Of a stretch of 64,000 nt of DNA, positions 47,047-56,051 are shown piece by piece; the first letter of the stretch is position 1, and each line of letters begins with the position of its first letter. Made by a program: the position numbers and the translations under genes. Origin of the DNA: Anaerostipes rhamnosivorans (GTDB lineage Bacteria > Bacillota > Clostridia > Lachnospirales > Lachnospiraceae). The stretch is taken from NCBI RefSeq assembly GCF_005280655.1, contig NZ_CP040058.1, positions 3,217,001 through 3,281,000 on the forward strand, written 5' to 3'. The notes below the pieces were generated by a model. The model saw nothing but the letters and a program-made list of their open reading frames with translations, had not been told where the DNA came from and did not search any database.

Positions 47047-47790
47047 TTACATTCCCATTCCGCCGTCTACACTGATTGTCTGTCCAGTAATATAGGACGC
47101 CTTGTCAGATGCTAAAAATGCTACAGTCTCTGCGATGTCCTTTGTACTTCCCACTCTTTTTAACGGGATCGTATCAAGGATACCTTTTTTTACATCCTCT
47201 GAAAGTACTTCCGTCATCTCTGTATCTATGTATCCAGGTGCCACTGCGTTGACCGTGATCCCTCTGGAACCCAGCTCTCTGGCCAGAGATTTGGTCATAC
47301 CGATCACTCCCGCTTTAGAAGCACAATAGTTCATCTGCCCTGCATTTCCGATCACCCCTGAGACAGAAGACATGTTGATGATATGTCCTGATTTCTGCTT
47401 AAGCATGATTCTTGCCACATGCTTCATACAGTTAAAGGTCCCTTTTAAATTGATGTTGATGACCTGGTCAAACTCTTCCTCGCTCATTTTCATGGCAAGA
47501 TTGTCTTTTGTGATGCCTGCATTGTTTACCAGAATATCGATGGCTCCAAATTCCTTTTTCACAGAAGCCATCATTTCCTTTGCTGTGTCAAAATCTGAAA
47601 CATCTCCCTGGTACGCTTTGGCTTCTCCGCCGTCTGCAGCGATCATTGCCACCACTTCCTCAGCTTTTTCTTTAGATCCGCAGTAGTTGACGATGACTTT
47701 TGCCCCGTATCCTGCAAGCGTCAGCGCCACTTCACGGCCAATTCCACGGCTTGCACCCGTGACAACAGCTACTTTTCCTTCTAACATCAT
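47047..47790 (-). CDS. fabG: 3-oxoacyl-ACP reductase
   Basis: NADPH-dependent short-chain dehydrogenase, 247 residues. Cofactor loop [13 protein letters not shown], active site Ser in MSSVSGVIG and YxxxK in YCASKAG. Its ATG overlaps the fabD stop (ATGA). Confidence 0.97.
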   Translation of the reverse strand: MMLEGKVAVVTGASRGIGREVALTLAGYGAKVIVNYCGSKEKAEEVVAMIAADGGEAKAYQGDVSDFDTAKEMMASVKKEFGAIDILVNNAGITKDNLAMKMSEEEFDQVININLKGTFNCMKHVARIMLKQKSGHIINMSSVSGVIGNAGQMNYCASKAGVIGMTKSLARELGSRGITVNAVAPGYIDTEMTEVLSEDVKKGILDTIPLKRVGSTKDIAETVAFLASDKASYITGQTISVDGGMGM

Positions 47791-48707
47791 AAGACCTCCT
47801 CAAGCTTTTTCAAATCTTCTAATTTCTCTATATTGACCACCTTCATCTTCCGGTCGATCTTTCTCATAAATCCGGATAAGGTTCTTCCCGGGCCGATCTC
47901 GATAAAAGTATCTGCTCCGGCTTGTATCATTTTCTCTATAGATTGTTCCCAACGGACAGAAGAATAAACCTGTTTTCCCAGCAGGTCTTTTACCTGGTCC
48001 CCGGAAGTAACAAATTCCGCAGTGGTATTTGATACATATGGGATCTGCGGGTCATGAACCTCCACATCTTTTAGGACTTCCAGCAGTTTCTCACCGGCCG
48101 GCTTAAGCATGGCAGAGTGAAATGGACCGCTGACCTTTAACGGAAGCACCCGTTTGGCCCCCGCTTCTTTAAGGGCTGCCGCCGCTGCCTCTACCGCCGC
48201 TGCCTCTCCGGAGATGACGATCTGGCCCGGACAGTTGTAGTTGGCGATGGAGACAACTCCGTCCACTTTAGGTAGTACGGCCTCAATCTCTTCTTTCTTC
48301 ATGCCAAGAACAGCTGCCATAGCACCCTCTCCGGCAGGAACCGTGTCCTGCATAAGGATTCCTCTCTGGCGGACAACCTTGACCGCATCCTCAAAGCTCA
48401 TGACTTTGCTGGCAACAAGGGCACAGTATTCTCCAAGACTTAATCCTGCCGTCATATCTGGTTTTATGCCCATGGCTTCAATCTCGTTAAGGATAGCAAC
48501 ACTGGCTGTCACCATGGCCGCCTGTGTGTATTCCGTGATGTTGATGTCTTCATTTTCCTCGAAGCACAATGCTTTCACATCAATATCCAACACTTCATTT
48601 GCTTTTTCAAATACTTCTCTGCTGTGTTCAAAATACTCATAGAACTCTTGTCCCATACCGACATACTGTGCTCCCTGCCCAGGAAACATAAAAACAATTT
48701 TACCCAT
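47787..48707 (-). CDS. fabD: Malonyl-CoA:ACP transacylase
   Basis: Loads malonate on ACP. The nucleophile Ser lies in [10 protein letters not shown] and the catalytic His in [11 protein letters not shown]. The ATG at 48707 is used (GAGGTGATAACG upstream; product starts [17 protein letters not shown]). An extension to 48740 would run through the operator at 48729-48741. About 306 residues. Confidence 0.95.
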   Translation of the reverse strand: MGKIVFMFPGQGAQYVGMGQEFYEYFEHSREVFEKANEVLDIDVKALCFEENEDINITEYTQAAMVTASVAILNEIEAMGIKPDMTAGLSLGEYCALVASKVMSFEDAVKVVRQRGILMQDTVPAGEGAMAAVLGMKKEEIEAVLPKVDGVVSIANYNCPGQIVISGEAAAVEAAAAALKEAGAKRVLPLKVSGPFHSAMLKPAGEKLLEVLKDVEVHDPQIPYVSNTTAEFVTSGDQVKDLLGKQVYSSVRWEQSIEKMIQAGADTFIEIGPGRTLSGFMRKIDRKMKVVNIEKLEDLKKLEEVL

Positions 48708-48728
48708 CGTTATCACCTCGTCAATTAC

Positions 48729-48741
48729 TTTGAGTTTCAAA
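48729..48741. promoter_or_regulatory. FabT-type operator upstream of fabD
   Basis: TTTGAGTTTCAAA: the half-sites TTTGA/TCAAA with a three-base spacer, the same half-sites and spacing as the acpP operator at 49072-49084. Lies between the attenuator and fabD. Confidence 0.6.
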
Positions 48742-48753
48742 ATATCTGTTTCT

Positions 48754-48796
48754 AAAAAATTGACTTATAACCTCAAAAAATCAGTTATAAGCCAAT
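48754..48796 (-). terminator. Intrinsic terminator between acpP and fabD
   Basis: On the minus strand TTGGCTTATAAC pairs with GTTATAAGTCAA (one G-T pair), followed by six Ts. It should make acpP mRNA more abundant than the downstream fab/acc mRNA. Confidence 0.75.
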
Positions 48797-48808
48797 ATTT
48801 TGTCAATC

Positions 48809-49042
48809 TTAATCTTCTACGCCTTTATTCTTTAAGTAGTTGATTACATCTTCGACAGTATTAAGCTCTGTCAGGTCGTCAGACGGAATCTCTACATCGT
48901 ACTCTTCTTCTAATGCCATTACTAATTCAAATAAGTCCAGGGAGTCAGCTCCTAAGTCATCTTTGAAAGATGTCTCTAACGCAATTTCACTTTCATCAAC
49001 GCTTAACTGTTCTGCAATGATTTCCTTCATTTTCTCTAACAT
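48809..49042 (-). CDS. acpP: Acyl carrier protein
   Basis: 77 residues, acidic, four-helix carrier. The phosphopantetheinylated Ser is in [18 protein letters not shown]. First gene of the fatty-acid operon in this window; fabH is not adjacent. Confidence 0.97.
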   Translation of the reverse strand: MLEKMKEIIAEQLSVDESEIALETSFKDDLGADSLDLFELVMALEEEYDVEIPSDDLTELNTVEDVINYLKNKGVED

Positions 49043-49071
49043 AATTTAATCTCCTTCATACCTCATAATAG

Positions 49072-49084
49072 TTTGATTATCAAA
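49072..49084. promoter_or_regulatory. FabT-type operator at the acpP promoter
   Basis: TTTGATTATCAAA, a TTTGA-N3-TCAAA palindrome that matches the site bound by the MarR-family repressor FabT in streptococci. It touches the -10 element and would block initiation. Confidence 0.7.
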
Positions 49085-49113
49085 GTATACCTATTTATAC
49101 CCGAACTTGTCAA
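49084..49113 (-). promoter_or_regulatory. Proximal acpP promoter
   Basis: TTGACA (49113-49108), 18-bp spacer, TATACT (49089-49084), adjoining the FabT-type operator. Confidence 0.7.
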
Positions 49114-49129
49114 GTAAATTCACTCCTAT

Positions 49130-49158
49130 ATTATACTAACTCACATACAAATATGCAA
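49130..49158 (-). promoter_or_regulatory. Distal acpP promoter
   Basis: TTGCAT (49158-49153), 17-bp spacer, TATAAT (49135-49130), in tandem with the proximal promoter. It would give transcripts crossing the operator from upstream. Confidence 0.55.
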
Positions 49159-49197
49159 GGAAGTTATTAGGAAATAACGGTGAAAAAATCCGTTTTT

Positions 49198-50463
49198 CTA
49201 ATCCTGGGCCATATGGCTGCCAAGCAGGATATCTTCCGCTTTCTTATTCCAGAATCCCCCGGCCTCATCGCATGCGTCCGCCAGATGCTCAAACAGGGGA
49301 TCATCTTTCCCCAGCTTCCTGAAATCCTCAATGGCTGTCAGCGGCATGGTGATATGTGTGTAGATGATCTTTTTCTCCCCTGGCATTTTCTTTAAATACA
49401 GAGTGGTGTCCACCACCGCATCAAGGCCGCCGATGTGTGTGATATTCATGGCCGCATTGATCTTCTTGTCACGAAGCAGTTGAAGGGCCTCCTCCATATC
49501 GGTTCTGAGTCCCCCGGAGGACCCGATCAGCTTTGTCTTCAGATAATGGCTGCCATAGATATTCATGCCTGCCCGGTACTTTTTGTCCGCCGTGGCCGCA
49601 TAGATATTCATGCAGCCGTCCATGGCCATGATCCTGTTTCCAGTCTCCGCCACATTCTTGGGCGGCGCATAGACAAACACGTCATCGTAGCCCTTTTCAT
49701 TGGTCAGGGCCAGCAGTGCGGAGGCAGGGTCCACCATCATGGACGGGTTTATGTAATAAAGCTCCACTCCATTTCTCTGTGCCTCCTGCACCGGGATCAA
49801 CCTCCTGGCCTTAGCAATCCTCTCATCGTTAATGTCTGTCACTACCAGCCGTTTTGGCTTTTGTTCCATAGTCAGCACATAACGTACTGCCATCAGCCCC
49901 ATGGGTCCGCATCCGCCCAGAATCACAGTGTTGCCGCCCGGCTTGATACCGGAGATGTGTTCATGGGAGCCCGGCTTGCTGTGATAATTGGAATGGAAAC
50001 TTCCCACAATGCTGTACAGTGCCTGTGCCACTGTGGCCTCAAAAAAGCTTTCTCCATCAAAATTGAGCAGGCATCCCTTCTCGATCACATCCCCCGGGAC
50101 AATACAGTAAGTGGCTGCCCCGCCAAAGTACTCATAGGAATACCCCGGGGACTCGATCTGGTCCGGAATCTCAGGAACAACTACATACTTATCTCCCGGA
50201 TGATACTGCTCCTTCCACTTATCCCCCACCTGTTCAATGATGCCGGCGAACTCGTGCCCGATCAGGATCGGATACTTCCGGATATTTTTCGGTACCCGCA
50301 GATGCCTTTGGGCAAGTGTGATCTCTTTCAATGTAGACATGGCAATTCCATTGCAGAGAATCTTGAGAAGAATCTCATCCTCTTTGATCTCTGGAAGTTC
50401 AAACTCTTCCATCCTGATGTCCTTTACCCCGTAAAGTCTGACGCCTTTTACTCTCATAGTCAT
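49198..50463 (-). CDS. Zinc-type alcohol dehydrogenase, L-sorbose-1-phosphate reductase-like
   Basis: Medium-chain dehydrogenase of 421 residues, longer than the common 340-350. GHEFAGIIEQVGD holds the conserved zinc-ligand region; the NAD-binding Rossmann turn is NTVILGGCGPMGLMAVRY. The usual GICGSD at the first zinc ligand is replaced by CNGIAMSTLK. Overall length and spacing resemble SorE-type sorbose-1-phosphate reductases. The start could be 50463 or the ATG at 50457. No sugar operon surrounds it, so the substrate is open. Confidence 0.75.
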   Translation of the reverse strand: MTMRVKGVRLYGVKDIRMEEFELPEIKEDEILLKILCNGIAMSTLKEITLAQRHLRVPKNIRKYPILIGHEFAGIIEQVGDKWKEQYHPGDKYVVVPEIPDQIESPGYSYEYFGGAATYCIVPGDVIEKGCLLNFDGESFFEATVAQALYSIVGSFHSNYHSKPGSHEHISGIKPGGNTVILGGCGPMGLMAVRYVLTMEQKPKRLVVTDINDERIAKARRLIPVQEAQRNGVELYYINPSMMVDPASALLALTNEKGYDDVFVYAPPKNVAETGNRIMAMDGCMNIYAATADKKYRAGMNIYGSHYLKTKLIGSSGGLRTDMEEALQLLRDKKINAAMNITHIGGLDAVVDTTLYLKKMPGEKKIIYTHITMPLTAIEDFRKLGKDDPLFEHLADACDEAGGFWNKKAEDILLGSHMAQD

Positions 50464-50652
50464 CGCCCCTTTTCACACAATGCAGGTCACATAGAAATTA
50501 TTTTCTAAGATTATACCAGAAATGGAAATAAAAAAAAAGACCTGCAACAGACCTTCGGATAAAAGAAGAACACAAAATTGTCAAACTTTCATCACATTAT
50601 GTTTAGGTTTCTCCCTTATTCTAAATAGAGTTAGACAAAAGGAGGTAACAAA

Positions 50653-51630
50653 TTGATAGAAGTGAAACATCTTACAAAGAAGTATGGCAGCCATCTGGCA
50701 TTGGATGATCTGTCATTTACAATTGAGAAAGGTCAGATCTATGGTTTTCTTGGCCCAAACGGTGCTGGAAAGTCGACCACAATGAATATTATGACTGGAT
50801 ATATCGGTGCTGACAGCGGAGAAATCCTCATAAATGGATGTGACATCCTCGAGGAACCGGAAAAAGCCAAAAAATCCATCGGATATCTTCCGGAAATTCC
50901 ACCGCTCTATCTGGATATGACGGTCCGGGAGTATTTAAGCTTTGTTTCTGAACTAAAAGATATTCCAAAAAAAGACCGGGAGTCGGAAGTCGATGAGGTG
51001 TGCAGCCTCGTAAAACTCAACGAAGTCTCACATCGTCTGATCCGCAACCTGTCCAAAGGATACCGCCAGAGGACCGGTCTTGCCGCCGCAGTTCTCGGTT
51101 TTCCTGATATCATCATCCTGGATGAACCAACCGTGGGACTGGATCCAAAACAGATCATCGAGATCCGGCAGCTGATCCGTACACTGGCCAAGGATCATAC
51201 AGTGATCTTAAGTTCCCATATCCTGGCGGAGGTCCAGGAGATCTGTGATTACGTGCTCATTATCTCAAAAGGACGGCTGGCCGCCGAGGGAACCCCTGCT
51301 CAGCTGGAACATATGTCCCGCGGGAAAGACAACATTGAACTCACAGTCATGTCAGATCCTTCCCGGATACAATCCGTGCTGGATACCATCCCCGGTATCC
51401 AAAATATCTCCTGGAAAGGACATACCGGTGATTCCTGTGATCTGGTATTGGAACTGTCAGAAGACAGCCAGAAGATCTGCCAGGATATTTCCATGGCCTT
51501 TGCAGCGGAACAGATACCGGTCACCAGGATTTATATTTCCAAAACAACTTTGGAAGACATCTTCCTTGAGTTAACCGATACAGATAGTGATGATCAGGAA
51601 GGAGAGATCGAAGATGAAAGCAATTTATAA
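50653..51630 (+). CDS. ABC transporter ATP-binding protein (GldA-like)
   Basis: 325 residues, TTG start with AAAGGAGGTAACAAA upstream. Walker A GPNGAGKST, signature LSKGYRQRTGLAAA and Walker B IIILDEPTVGLDPKQ are intact. The C-terminal extension (about 220-325) is usual for exporters with an ABC-2 permease. First gene of a four-gene operon; overlaps the permease by 17 bp. Confidence 0.92.
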   Translation: MIEVKHLTKKYGSHLALDDLSFTIEKGQIYGFLGPNGAGKSTTMNIMTGYIGADSGEILINGCDILEEPEKAKKSIGYLPEIPPLYLDMTVREYLSFVSELKDIPKKDRESEVDEVCSLVKLNEVSHRLIRNLSKGYRQRTGLAAAVLGFPDIIILDEPTVGLDPKQIIEIRQLIRTLAKDHTVILSSHILAEVQEICDYVLIISKGRLAAEGTPAQLEHMSRGKDNIELTVMSDPSRIQSVLDTIPGIQNISWKGHTGDSCDLVLELSEDSQKICQDISMAFAAEQIPVTRIYISKTTLEDIFLELTDTDSDDQEGEIEDESNL

Positions 51631-52480
51631 GCGGGAACTCCGTTCCTATTTTACCTCTATGATCGGGTGTGCCTTTGTGGCATTTCTCACCATCATCGGC
51701 GGTGTGTATTTCATGGTATATAACTTAAGCAGCGGATATCCCTATTTTGCTTATTCTCTGTCCGGTGTTATATTTGCTATTTTGATTACAATCCCGGTGC
51801 TGTCTATGAAATGCTTCGCCGAAGAGCGAAAAAATAAAACAGATCAGCTTCTGCTTACCTCCCCTGTATCCCTGCCCAAGATCATCCTGGGCAAATACTT
51901 TGCGATGATCACCGTCTTCGCTATCCCATGTCTGATCTACTGCCTGTTTCCATTGATCATTAAGTTACAGGGAAATGCCCATCTACTGGTGGACTATACT
52001 TCCATCCTGGCATTTTACCTTCTGGGCTGTGTGTTTATCGGGATCGGCATGTTTTTATCCTCTCTGACTGAGAGTCCGGTCATTGCGGCGATCAGCACAT
52101 GCGGGGTTTTGTTTTTTCTATATATGCTGGAAAACCTTTTAAACTATGTCCCCACCAGCGCCTTAAGCAGTGTCATCGTCCTCATCATTGTATTGACACT
52201 GGCCGCCGGCCTAATCTTTCATATAACAAAGAATCAGGTGATCGCCGGTACTGTGGAGATCGCCGGAGTGGCCATAACCATCGCGGTATATTTTATAAAA
52301 TCATCCATCTTTGAAAATCTGATCCATGACATACTGGAGCATTTTGTCCTGACCGACGTTTTCTATAATTTTGCCCAGAATTACATTTTTGATATCGGAG
52401 GGCTTTTATACTATCTCTCCATCATCATTCTTTTTGTTTTCTTGACCATACAGACATTTCAGAAAAGACGATGGAGTTAG
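51614..52480 (+). CDS. ABC-2 type permease (GldF-like)
   Basis: About 288 residues with six hydrophobic helices. The N-terminus MKAIYKRELRSYFTSMIGCA and the EERKNKTDQLLLTSPVS loop are typical of this export family. The ATG at 51614 is preferred over 51587 because AAGGAGAG precedes it. Its stop codon TAG is the start of the G12 tract at 52480-52491. Confidence 0.92.
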   Translation: MKAIYKRELRSYFTSMIGCAFVAFLTIIGGVYFMVYNLSSGYPYFAYSLSGVIFAILITIPVLSMKCFAEERKNKTDQLLLTSPVSLPKIILGKYFAMITVFAIPCLIYCLFPLIIKLQGNAHLLVDYTSILAFYLLGCVFIGIGMFLSSLTESPVIAAISTCGVLFFLYMLENLLNYVPTSALSSVIVLIIVLTLAAGLIFHITKNQVIAGTVEIAGVAITIAVYFIKSSIFENLIHDILEHFVLTDVFYNFAQNYIFDIGGLLYYLSIIILFVFLTIQTFQKRRWS

Positions 52481-52491
52481 GGGGGGGGGGG
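52480..52491 (+). repeat. Poly-G tract (G12) acting as Shine-Dalgarno region
   Basis: Twelve Gs begin with the last base of the permease stop codon and end seven bases before the TTG start of the next gene. The run is the only possible ribosome-binding site for that gene. Length changes would alter the start-site spacing. Confidence 0.85.
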
Positions 52492-52498
52492 AATTGAA

Positions 52499-53911
52499 TT
52501 GGAAAAAATAAAAAAATTGTTTCAGACAAAGGATTCCAGAAAGGGCTCCTACAGTGTTGCCGTCACTGCCGTAGTCATTGGTATCGTAATCCTGTTTAAC
52601 CTTCTTGTGGGCCAGCTGCCCCAAAAGATTCGGCAGATTGATATCAGTGATACCAATATCTATGAGATCTCATCCAAAAGCCAAAAACTAATAAAGAATC
52701 TGGAGAACGATGTAACCTTTTATGTGATCGCGGAGAAAAGCAGCACTGACGACCGCATCAAAACATTCATCAGCAAATACGTGTCTCTCTCCGGCCATTT
52801 GAAAATGGAATGGATCGACCCCGTACTGCACCCTTCCGCACTGACAAAATATGATACGGAAAAGAACAGCATTGTCGTATCCTGCGAGAAAACAGGCCGG
52901 CAGACTTCGATCTCTTTCGACGATATTCTAGTCACTGAATCTTCCTATTATAATACGTCCACTTCTGCTACCCAGTTTGACGGAGACGGACAGTTGACCA
53001 GTGCTGTGAATTATGTGACCAACACAAAGGAATATAAGGCCTATTACACTTCCGGACACGGGGAGGCCGCTCTCTCCTCCTCCGTTACCAGCCTGATGGA
53101 AAAATCCAGGATCTCTACGTCAGAACTGAATCTCCTGACTGCCTCTTCCATACCTAAGGACTGCGATCTTCTGATCCTCAACGGACCGACCAGTGATCTG
53201 ACGAAGGATGAGGCCAAAGTGTTGTCTTCTTATCTAAAAAAGGGTGGGAAGGTCATGACGCTTCTGACTTATACAAATAAGAAGATGCCCCGCCTCAACG
53301 GACTCCTTGAAGATTATGGGCTAAAAGTTGCAAACGGATATATCGCAGACGGAGACCGCTGCTATCAGGGAAATTATTATTATCTCATACCGAATTTATC
53401 TGTGAGCGACGATATGGCCTCCGGTATTTCATCAAATTCCGTGCTTATGATCAACTCAAAAGGTATGACACAGACAGACCCAGCGCGCGATACGATCAGT
53501 GTAGAGTCCTTTATGACCACTTCTGACAGCGGTTATGCCGTCACCGAGAAAAAACAGACACAGGGAACCTATATACTTGGCGCGGCTTCCACGGAATCGG
53601 TCACTGTCAAAAACAGCAGCGGCAAGAAGGAAAAAAAGGAGAGCCGGCTGACAGTCTTCGGCAGCAATATGCTCATTGACGAACAGGTCACACAGTCCTT
53701 CTCGACACTTGAAAACCTTACGTTATTTATGAATTCCGTCACAGCTAACCTGGACAATGCTGACAATATATCCATCTCGCCAAAGAGTCTTCAGGTAACA
53801 TATAACACCATCGCCCATCCGGGTATTTTCAGTATCCTGATCATCTTTGTGATTCCTTTTGTGGTCATCGCCGGAGGCTTTGTAATCTGGTTCAGGCGCA
53901 GAAGAAGGTAA
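52499..53911 (+). CDS. GldG-like auxiliary protein of the ABC exporter
   Basis: 470 residues with a TTG start. One membrane helix near the N-terminus (residues 16-38), a large extracytoplasmic domain of the ABC_transp_aux/GldG type (about 45-430, with YKAYYTSGHGEAAL and DLLILNGPTSDLTKDE), and a C-terminal helix followed by RRRR. Present in many Firmicutes without gliding; the exported substrate is unknown. Confidence 0.88.
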   Translation: MEKIKKLFQTKDSRKGSYSVAVTAVVIGIVILFNLLVGQLPQKIRQIDISDTNIYEISSKSQKLIKNLENDVTFYVIAEKSSTDDRIKTFISKYVSLSGHLKMEWIDPVLHPSALTKYDTEKNSIVVSCEKTGRQTSISFDDILVTESSYYNTSTSATQFDGDGQLTSAVNYVTNTKEYKAYYTSGHGEAALSSSVTSLMEKSRISTSELNLLTASSIPKDCDLLILNGPTSDLTKDEAKVLSSYLKKGGKVMTLLTYTNKKMPRLNGLLEDYGLKVANGYIADGDRCYQGNYYYLIPNLSVSDDMASGISSNSVLMINSKGMTQTDPARDTISVESFMTTSDSGYAVTEKKQTQGTYILGAASTESVTVKNSSGKKEKKESRLTVFGSNMLIDEQVTQSFSTLENLTLFMNSVTANLDNADNISISPKSLQVTYNTIAHPGIFSILIIFVIPFVVIAGGFVIWFRRRRR

Positions 53912-53925
53912 AGGAGGGAACCACT

Positions 53926-54813
53926 ATGAGACAGAAAAAAACATTGATGATCCTGATTCTGGTATTTGCAGGGCTTTTAGCCCTGTATGCCGGAATCACC
54001 TTTTACCAGAAAAACCAATCAGCGAGAAAAATTTCTTCTGGACAATTGACTGTAAAGAATATGAAGGCCATCACGTCCATCTCCTACAACAACGGACAGG
54101 ATCTGTCTTTTGTAAAAAAGGACGGGACCTGGTACTATGAAAAAGACAGCGCATATCCGCTGGAACAGAGCTATCTAAACACCATGGCATCCCAGTTTCA
54201 AAAGATAACGGCAGTGCGCAGGCTCAAGAATGGGGACAGCCTGAAAGACTACGGCCTGGAAAAGCCAGCATATACCATTAAGGTAAAGGATAAAGAGGGA
54301 ACCAAAACGACGTATTACATTGGAAATGCTTCTGGGGACAACTATTATCTGACCCTAGATGATAAATCAGAGATTTATACGGTATCCGCTGATCTGCTCT
54401 CCAACCTATCCTACTCCCTTAAGGATATGATGAAAACCGATACTTTCCCGTCCTTAAGCAGCGGAAATCTGAAAAAGGTCGTAATAACTGGCAGTGGCAA
54501 GAAAAAGACCTACACATCCAAATCAAAAACTGATATGGACAATATCGCCGGGGGTCTTGGGGTATTCACCTTCGGAGACTGCCAGAATTATTCAGTGAAA
54601 GACAAAGAGCTGTCCAAGTATGGGCTTGACAGCAAATCCCGCATCTCGGTGGATATCACCTATAAGGATACGGATTCAAAGAAAACCAAAAATCTCACCC
54701 TTTATATCGGCTCAAAAGATAAGGACAAAGAAAACTACTATGTGCAGCTGAAAGGATCAAAGATGGTCTACTTAAGCGATGCAGATGTGGTAAAAAATAT
54801 CCTGGAGCCTTAA
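53926..54813 (+). CDS. DUF4340 domain protein
   Basis: 295 residues. N-terminal membrane anchor (residues 5-24), then two repeats of a beta-rich DUF4340 module (DGTWYYEKDSAYPLEQSY, then LKDYGLEKPAYTIKVKD; LSKYGLDSKSRISVDITYK). DUF4340 genes regularly follow GldG-like genes, and this one is 14 bp behind. It probably forms the outer part of the exporter complex. Confidence 0.88.
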   Translation: MRQKKTLMILILVFAGLLALYAGITFYQKNQSARKISSGQLTVKNMKAITSISYNNGQDLSFVKKDGTWYYEKDSAYPLEQSYLNTMASQFQKITAVRRLKNGDSLKDYGLEKPAYTIKVKDKEGTKTTYYIGNASGDNYYLTLDDKSEIYTVSADLLSNLSYSLKDMMKTDTFPSLSSGNLKKVVITGSGKKKTYTSKSKTDMDNIAGGLGVFTFGDCQNYSVKDKELSKYGLDSKSRISVDITYKDTDSKKTKNLTLYIGSKDKDKENYYVQLKGSKMVYLSDADVVKNILEP

Positions 54814-54830
54814 GCTTCTATGACGCACTA

Positions 54831-54862
54831 AAAAGGAGACTGCGATGAGGCAGTCTCCTTTT
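54831..54862. terminator. Bidirectional terminator between the exporter operon and rubrerythrin
   Basis: Perfect 13-bp arms AAAAGGAGACTGC/GCAGTCTCCTTTT around a 6-base loop, T runs on both strands. Confidence 0.88.
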
Positions 54863-54873
54863 ATAATTTATTC

Positions 54874-55416
54874 TTAACCGAAATATCTCTTTAATAAACC
54901 TTCAAAAGCTTTTCCGTGGCGGGCTTCATCCCTTGCCATTTCATGTACAGTGTCATGAATCGCATCTAAGTTCGCTGCCTTTGCTCTCTTGGCAAGGTCA
55001 AACTTACCTGCTGTTGCTCCATTTTCTGCGTCAACTCTCATCTCAAGGTTTTTCTTTGTGCTGTCTGTTAATACTTCTCCAAGCAGTTCAGCAAACTTTG
55101 CTGCATGCTCTGCTTCCTCTAATGCTGCTTTTTCCCAGTATAATCCGATCTCCGGATATCCTTCTCTATGTGCCACACGGCTCATTGCAAGGTACATACC
55201 TACTTCAGAACATTCTCCTTCAAAGTTTGCTCTTAAGTCTGCCATGATGTCTTCGCTGGCTCCCTGTGCCACTCCGACTACATGCTCAGCTGCCCATTCT
55301 CTGTCTCCTGTCTGCTCTTTGAACTTCTCTGCAGGAACTCCGCATGTTGGACATTTCTCTGGTGCTGTTTCTCCCTCGTGAACATATCCGCATACTGTAC
55401 AAACCCATTTCTTCAT
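54874..55416 (-). CDS. rbr: Reverse rubrerythrin
   Basis: Peroxide-reducing non-haem iron protein, 180 residues. The rubredoxin domain is at the N-terminus ([11 protein letters not shown]...[10 protein letters not shown], four cysteine ligands), followed by the ferritin-like diiron domain ([49 protein letters not shown]). This reversed order is typical of clostridial oxygen/peroxide defence enzymes. Controlled by a promoter with the dyad at 55487-55499. Confidence 0.93.
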   Translation of the reverse strand: MKKWVCTVCGYVHEGETAPEKCPTCGVPAEKFKEQTGDREWAAEHVVGVAQGASEDIMADLRANFEGECSEVGMYLAMSRVAHREGYPEIGLYWEKAALEEAEHAAKFAELLGEVLTDSTKKNLEMRVDAENGATAGKFDLAKRAKAANLDAIHDTVHEMARDEARHGKAFEGLLKRYFG

Positions 55417-55486
55417 AATAATGATCTCCTTTTAATTTATTTATTTTACTGTTTCTACTCTATTCAAGAAAGCGAGTTCAGATAAT

Positions 55487-55499
55487 AGTAACTGTTACT
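55487..55499. promoter_or_regulatory. AGTAAC-type operator at the rubrerythrin promoter
   Basis: AGTAACTGTTACT, a perfect palindrome around one base, just downstream of the start point. Related to the site at 55957-55969 in front of perR. PerR boxes have the core TAAT-N-ATTA; TAAC-N-GTTA is a variant. Confidence 0.65.
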
Positions 55500-55516
55500 G
55501 TTTTCTTGTTGTCTTA

Positions 55517-55545
55517 ATAATACCACCGCTATTTTGTATTGTCAA
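55517..55545 (-). promoter_or_regulatory. Promoter of rubrerythrin
   Basis: TTGACA (55545-55540), 17-bp spacer, TATTAT (55522-55517). The -35 lies inside the last codons of perR. Confidence 0.75.
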
Positions 55546-55936
55546 TATCTTTTTTTAAACATTTTTCACAGATTCCACGGAAGTAAGTGACATTCTCGTC
55601 TACACGACCTTTGAAGTGGGCACTTGCGATCGTATTCACATGATCGATGGGATCCATCTCAAGGTCGATAACTTCCCCGCACTCTTTACATATAAAATGA
55701 TAGTGCGGATCAACGTTGGCATCGTACCTGTCTGCCCCGCCGTCATAACTCAGCTTTAAGATATCACCCCGGCTTGACAGCAGTGCCAGGTTGCGGTAAA
55801 CCGTACCTAAGCTGATGTTCGGAAATTCTTCTTTAATATTAACATATATCGTATCCGCAGTCGGATGGTCTTTTCTGCCCATTAAAAATCTGATGATAGC
55901 ATCCCTCTGCTTGCTTTTTTTTGTTGCCGGCTGCAT
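55529..55936 (-). CDS. perR: Fur family peroxide-responsive repressor (PerR-like)
   Basis: About 135 residues. Winged helix (residues ~10-75) and dimerisation/metal domain. The regulatory-metal ligands are in YDANVDPHYHF and the structural zinc cysteines in CKEC and GICEKC. The open frame extends far upstream to 56104, but the ATG at 55936 with AGGAGGAGACC gives the family length; the extension would cover the promoter. Next to rubrerythrin and sharing its operator, so PerR rather than Fur or Zur. Confidence 0.9.
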   Translation of the reverse strand: MQPATKKSKQRDAIIRFLMGRKDHPTADTIYVNIKEEFPNISLGTVYRNLALLSSRGDILKLSYDGGADRYDANVDPHYHFICKECGEVIDLEMDPIDHVNTIASAHFKGRVDENVTYFRGICEKCLKKDIDNTK

Positions 55937-55956
55937 AGGTCTCCTCCTCTCATAAT

Positions 55957-55969
55957 AATAATTGTTACT
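55957..55969. promoter_or_regulatory. PerR-box-like operator at perR
   Basis: AATAATTGTTACT, which on the minus strand reads AGTAACAATTATT. It shares the left half-site with the rubrerythrin operator and lies just downstream of the -10. Confidence 0.6.
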
Positions 55970-55975
55970 GTTTTT

Positions 55976-56004
55976 AGTATAGAATACCATATGTACATTG
56001 TCAA
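55976..56004 (-). promoter_or_regulatory. Promoter of perR
   Basis: TTGACA (56004-55999), 17-bp spacer, TATACT (55981-55976). Confidence 0.75.
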
Positions 56005-56007
56005 TAG

Positions 56008-56049
56008 AAAAAAGCACTATGCAGAAAAAATTCTGACATAGTGCTTTTT
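56008..56049 (-). terminator. Terminator after the DEAD-box helicase gene
   Basis: Arms CATAGTGCTTTT and AAAAGCACTATG (plus-strand positions 56037-56048 and 56010-56021) with a partly paired loop; six Ts follow on the minus strand. Confidence 0.75.
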
Positions 56050-56051
56050 GT

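Noticed and set aside
49435..50508. 357-codon open frame on the plus strand opposite the zinc dehydrogenase gene
   Set aside because: Composition rich in His, Cys and Ile as expected for an antisense frame of a real gene; no start signals and no recognisable domain.
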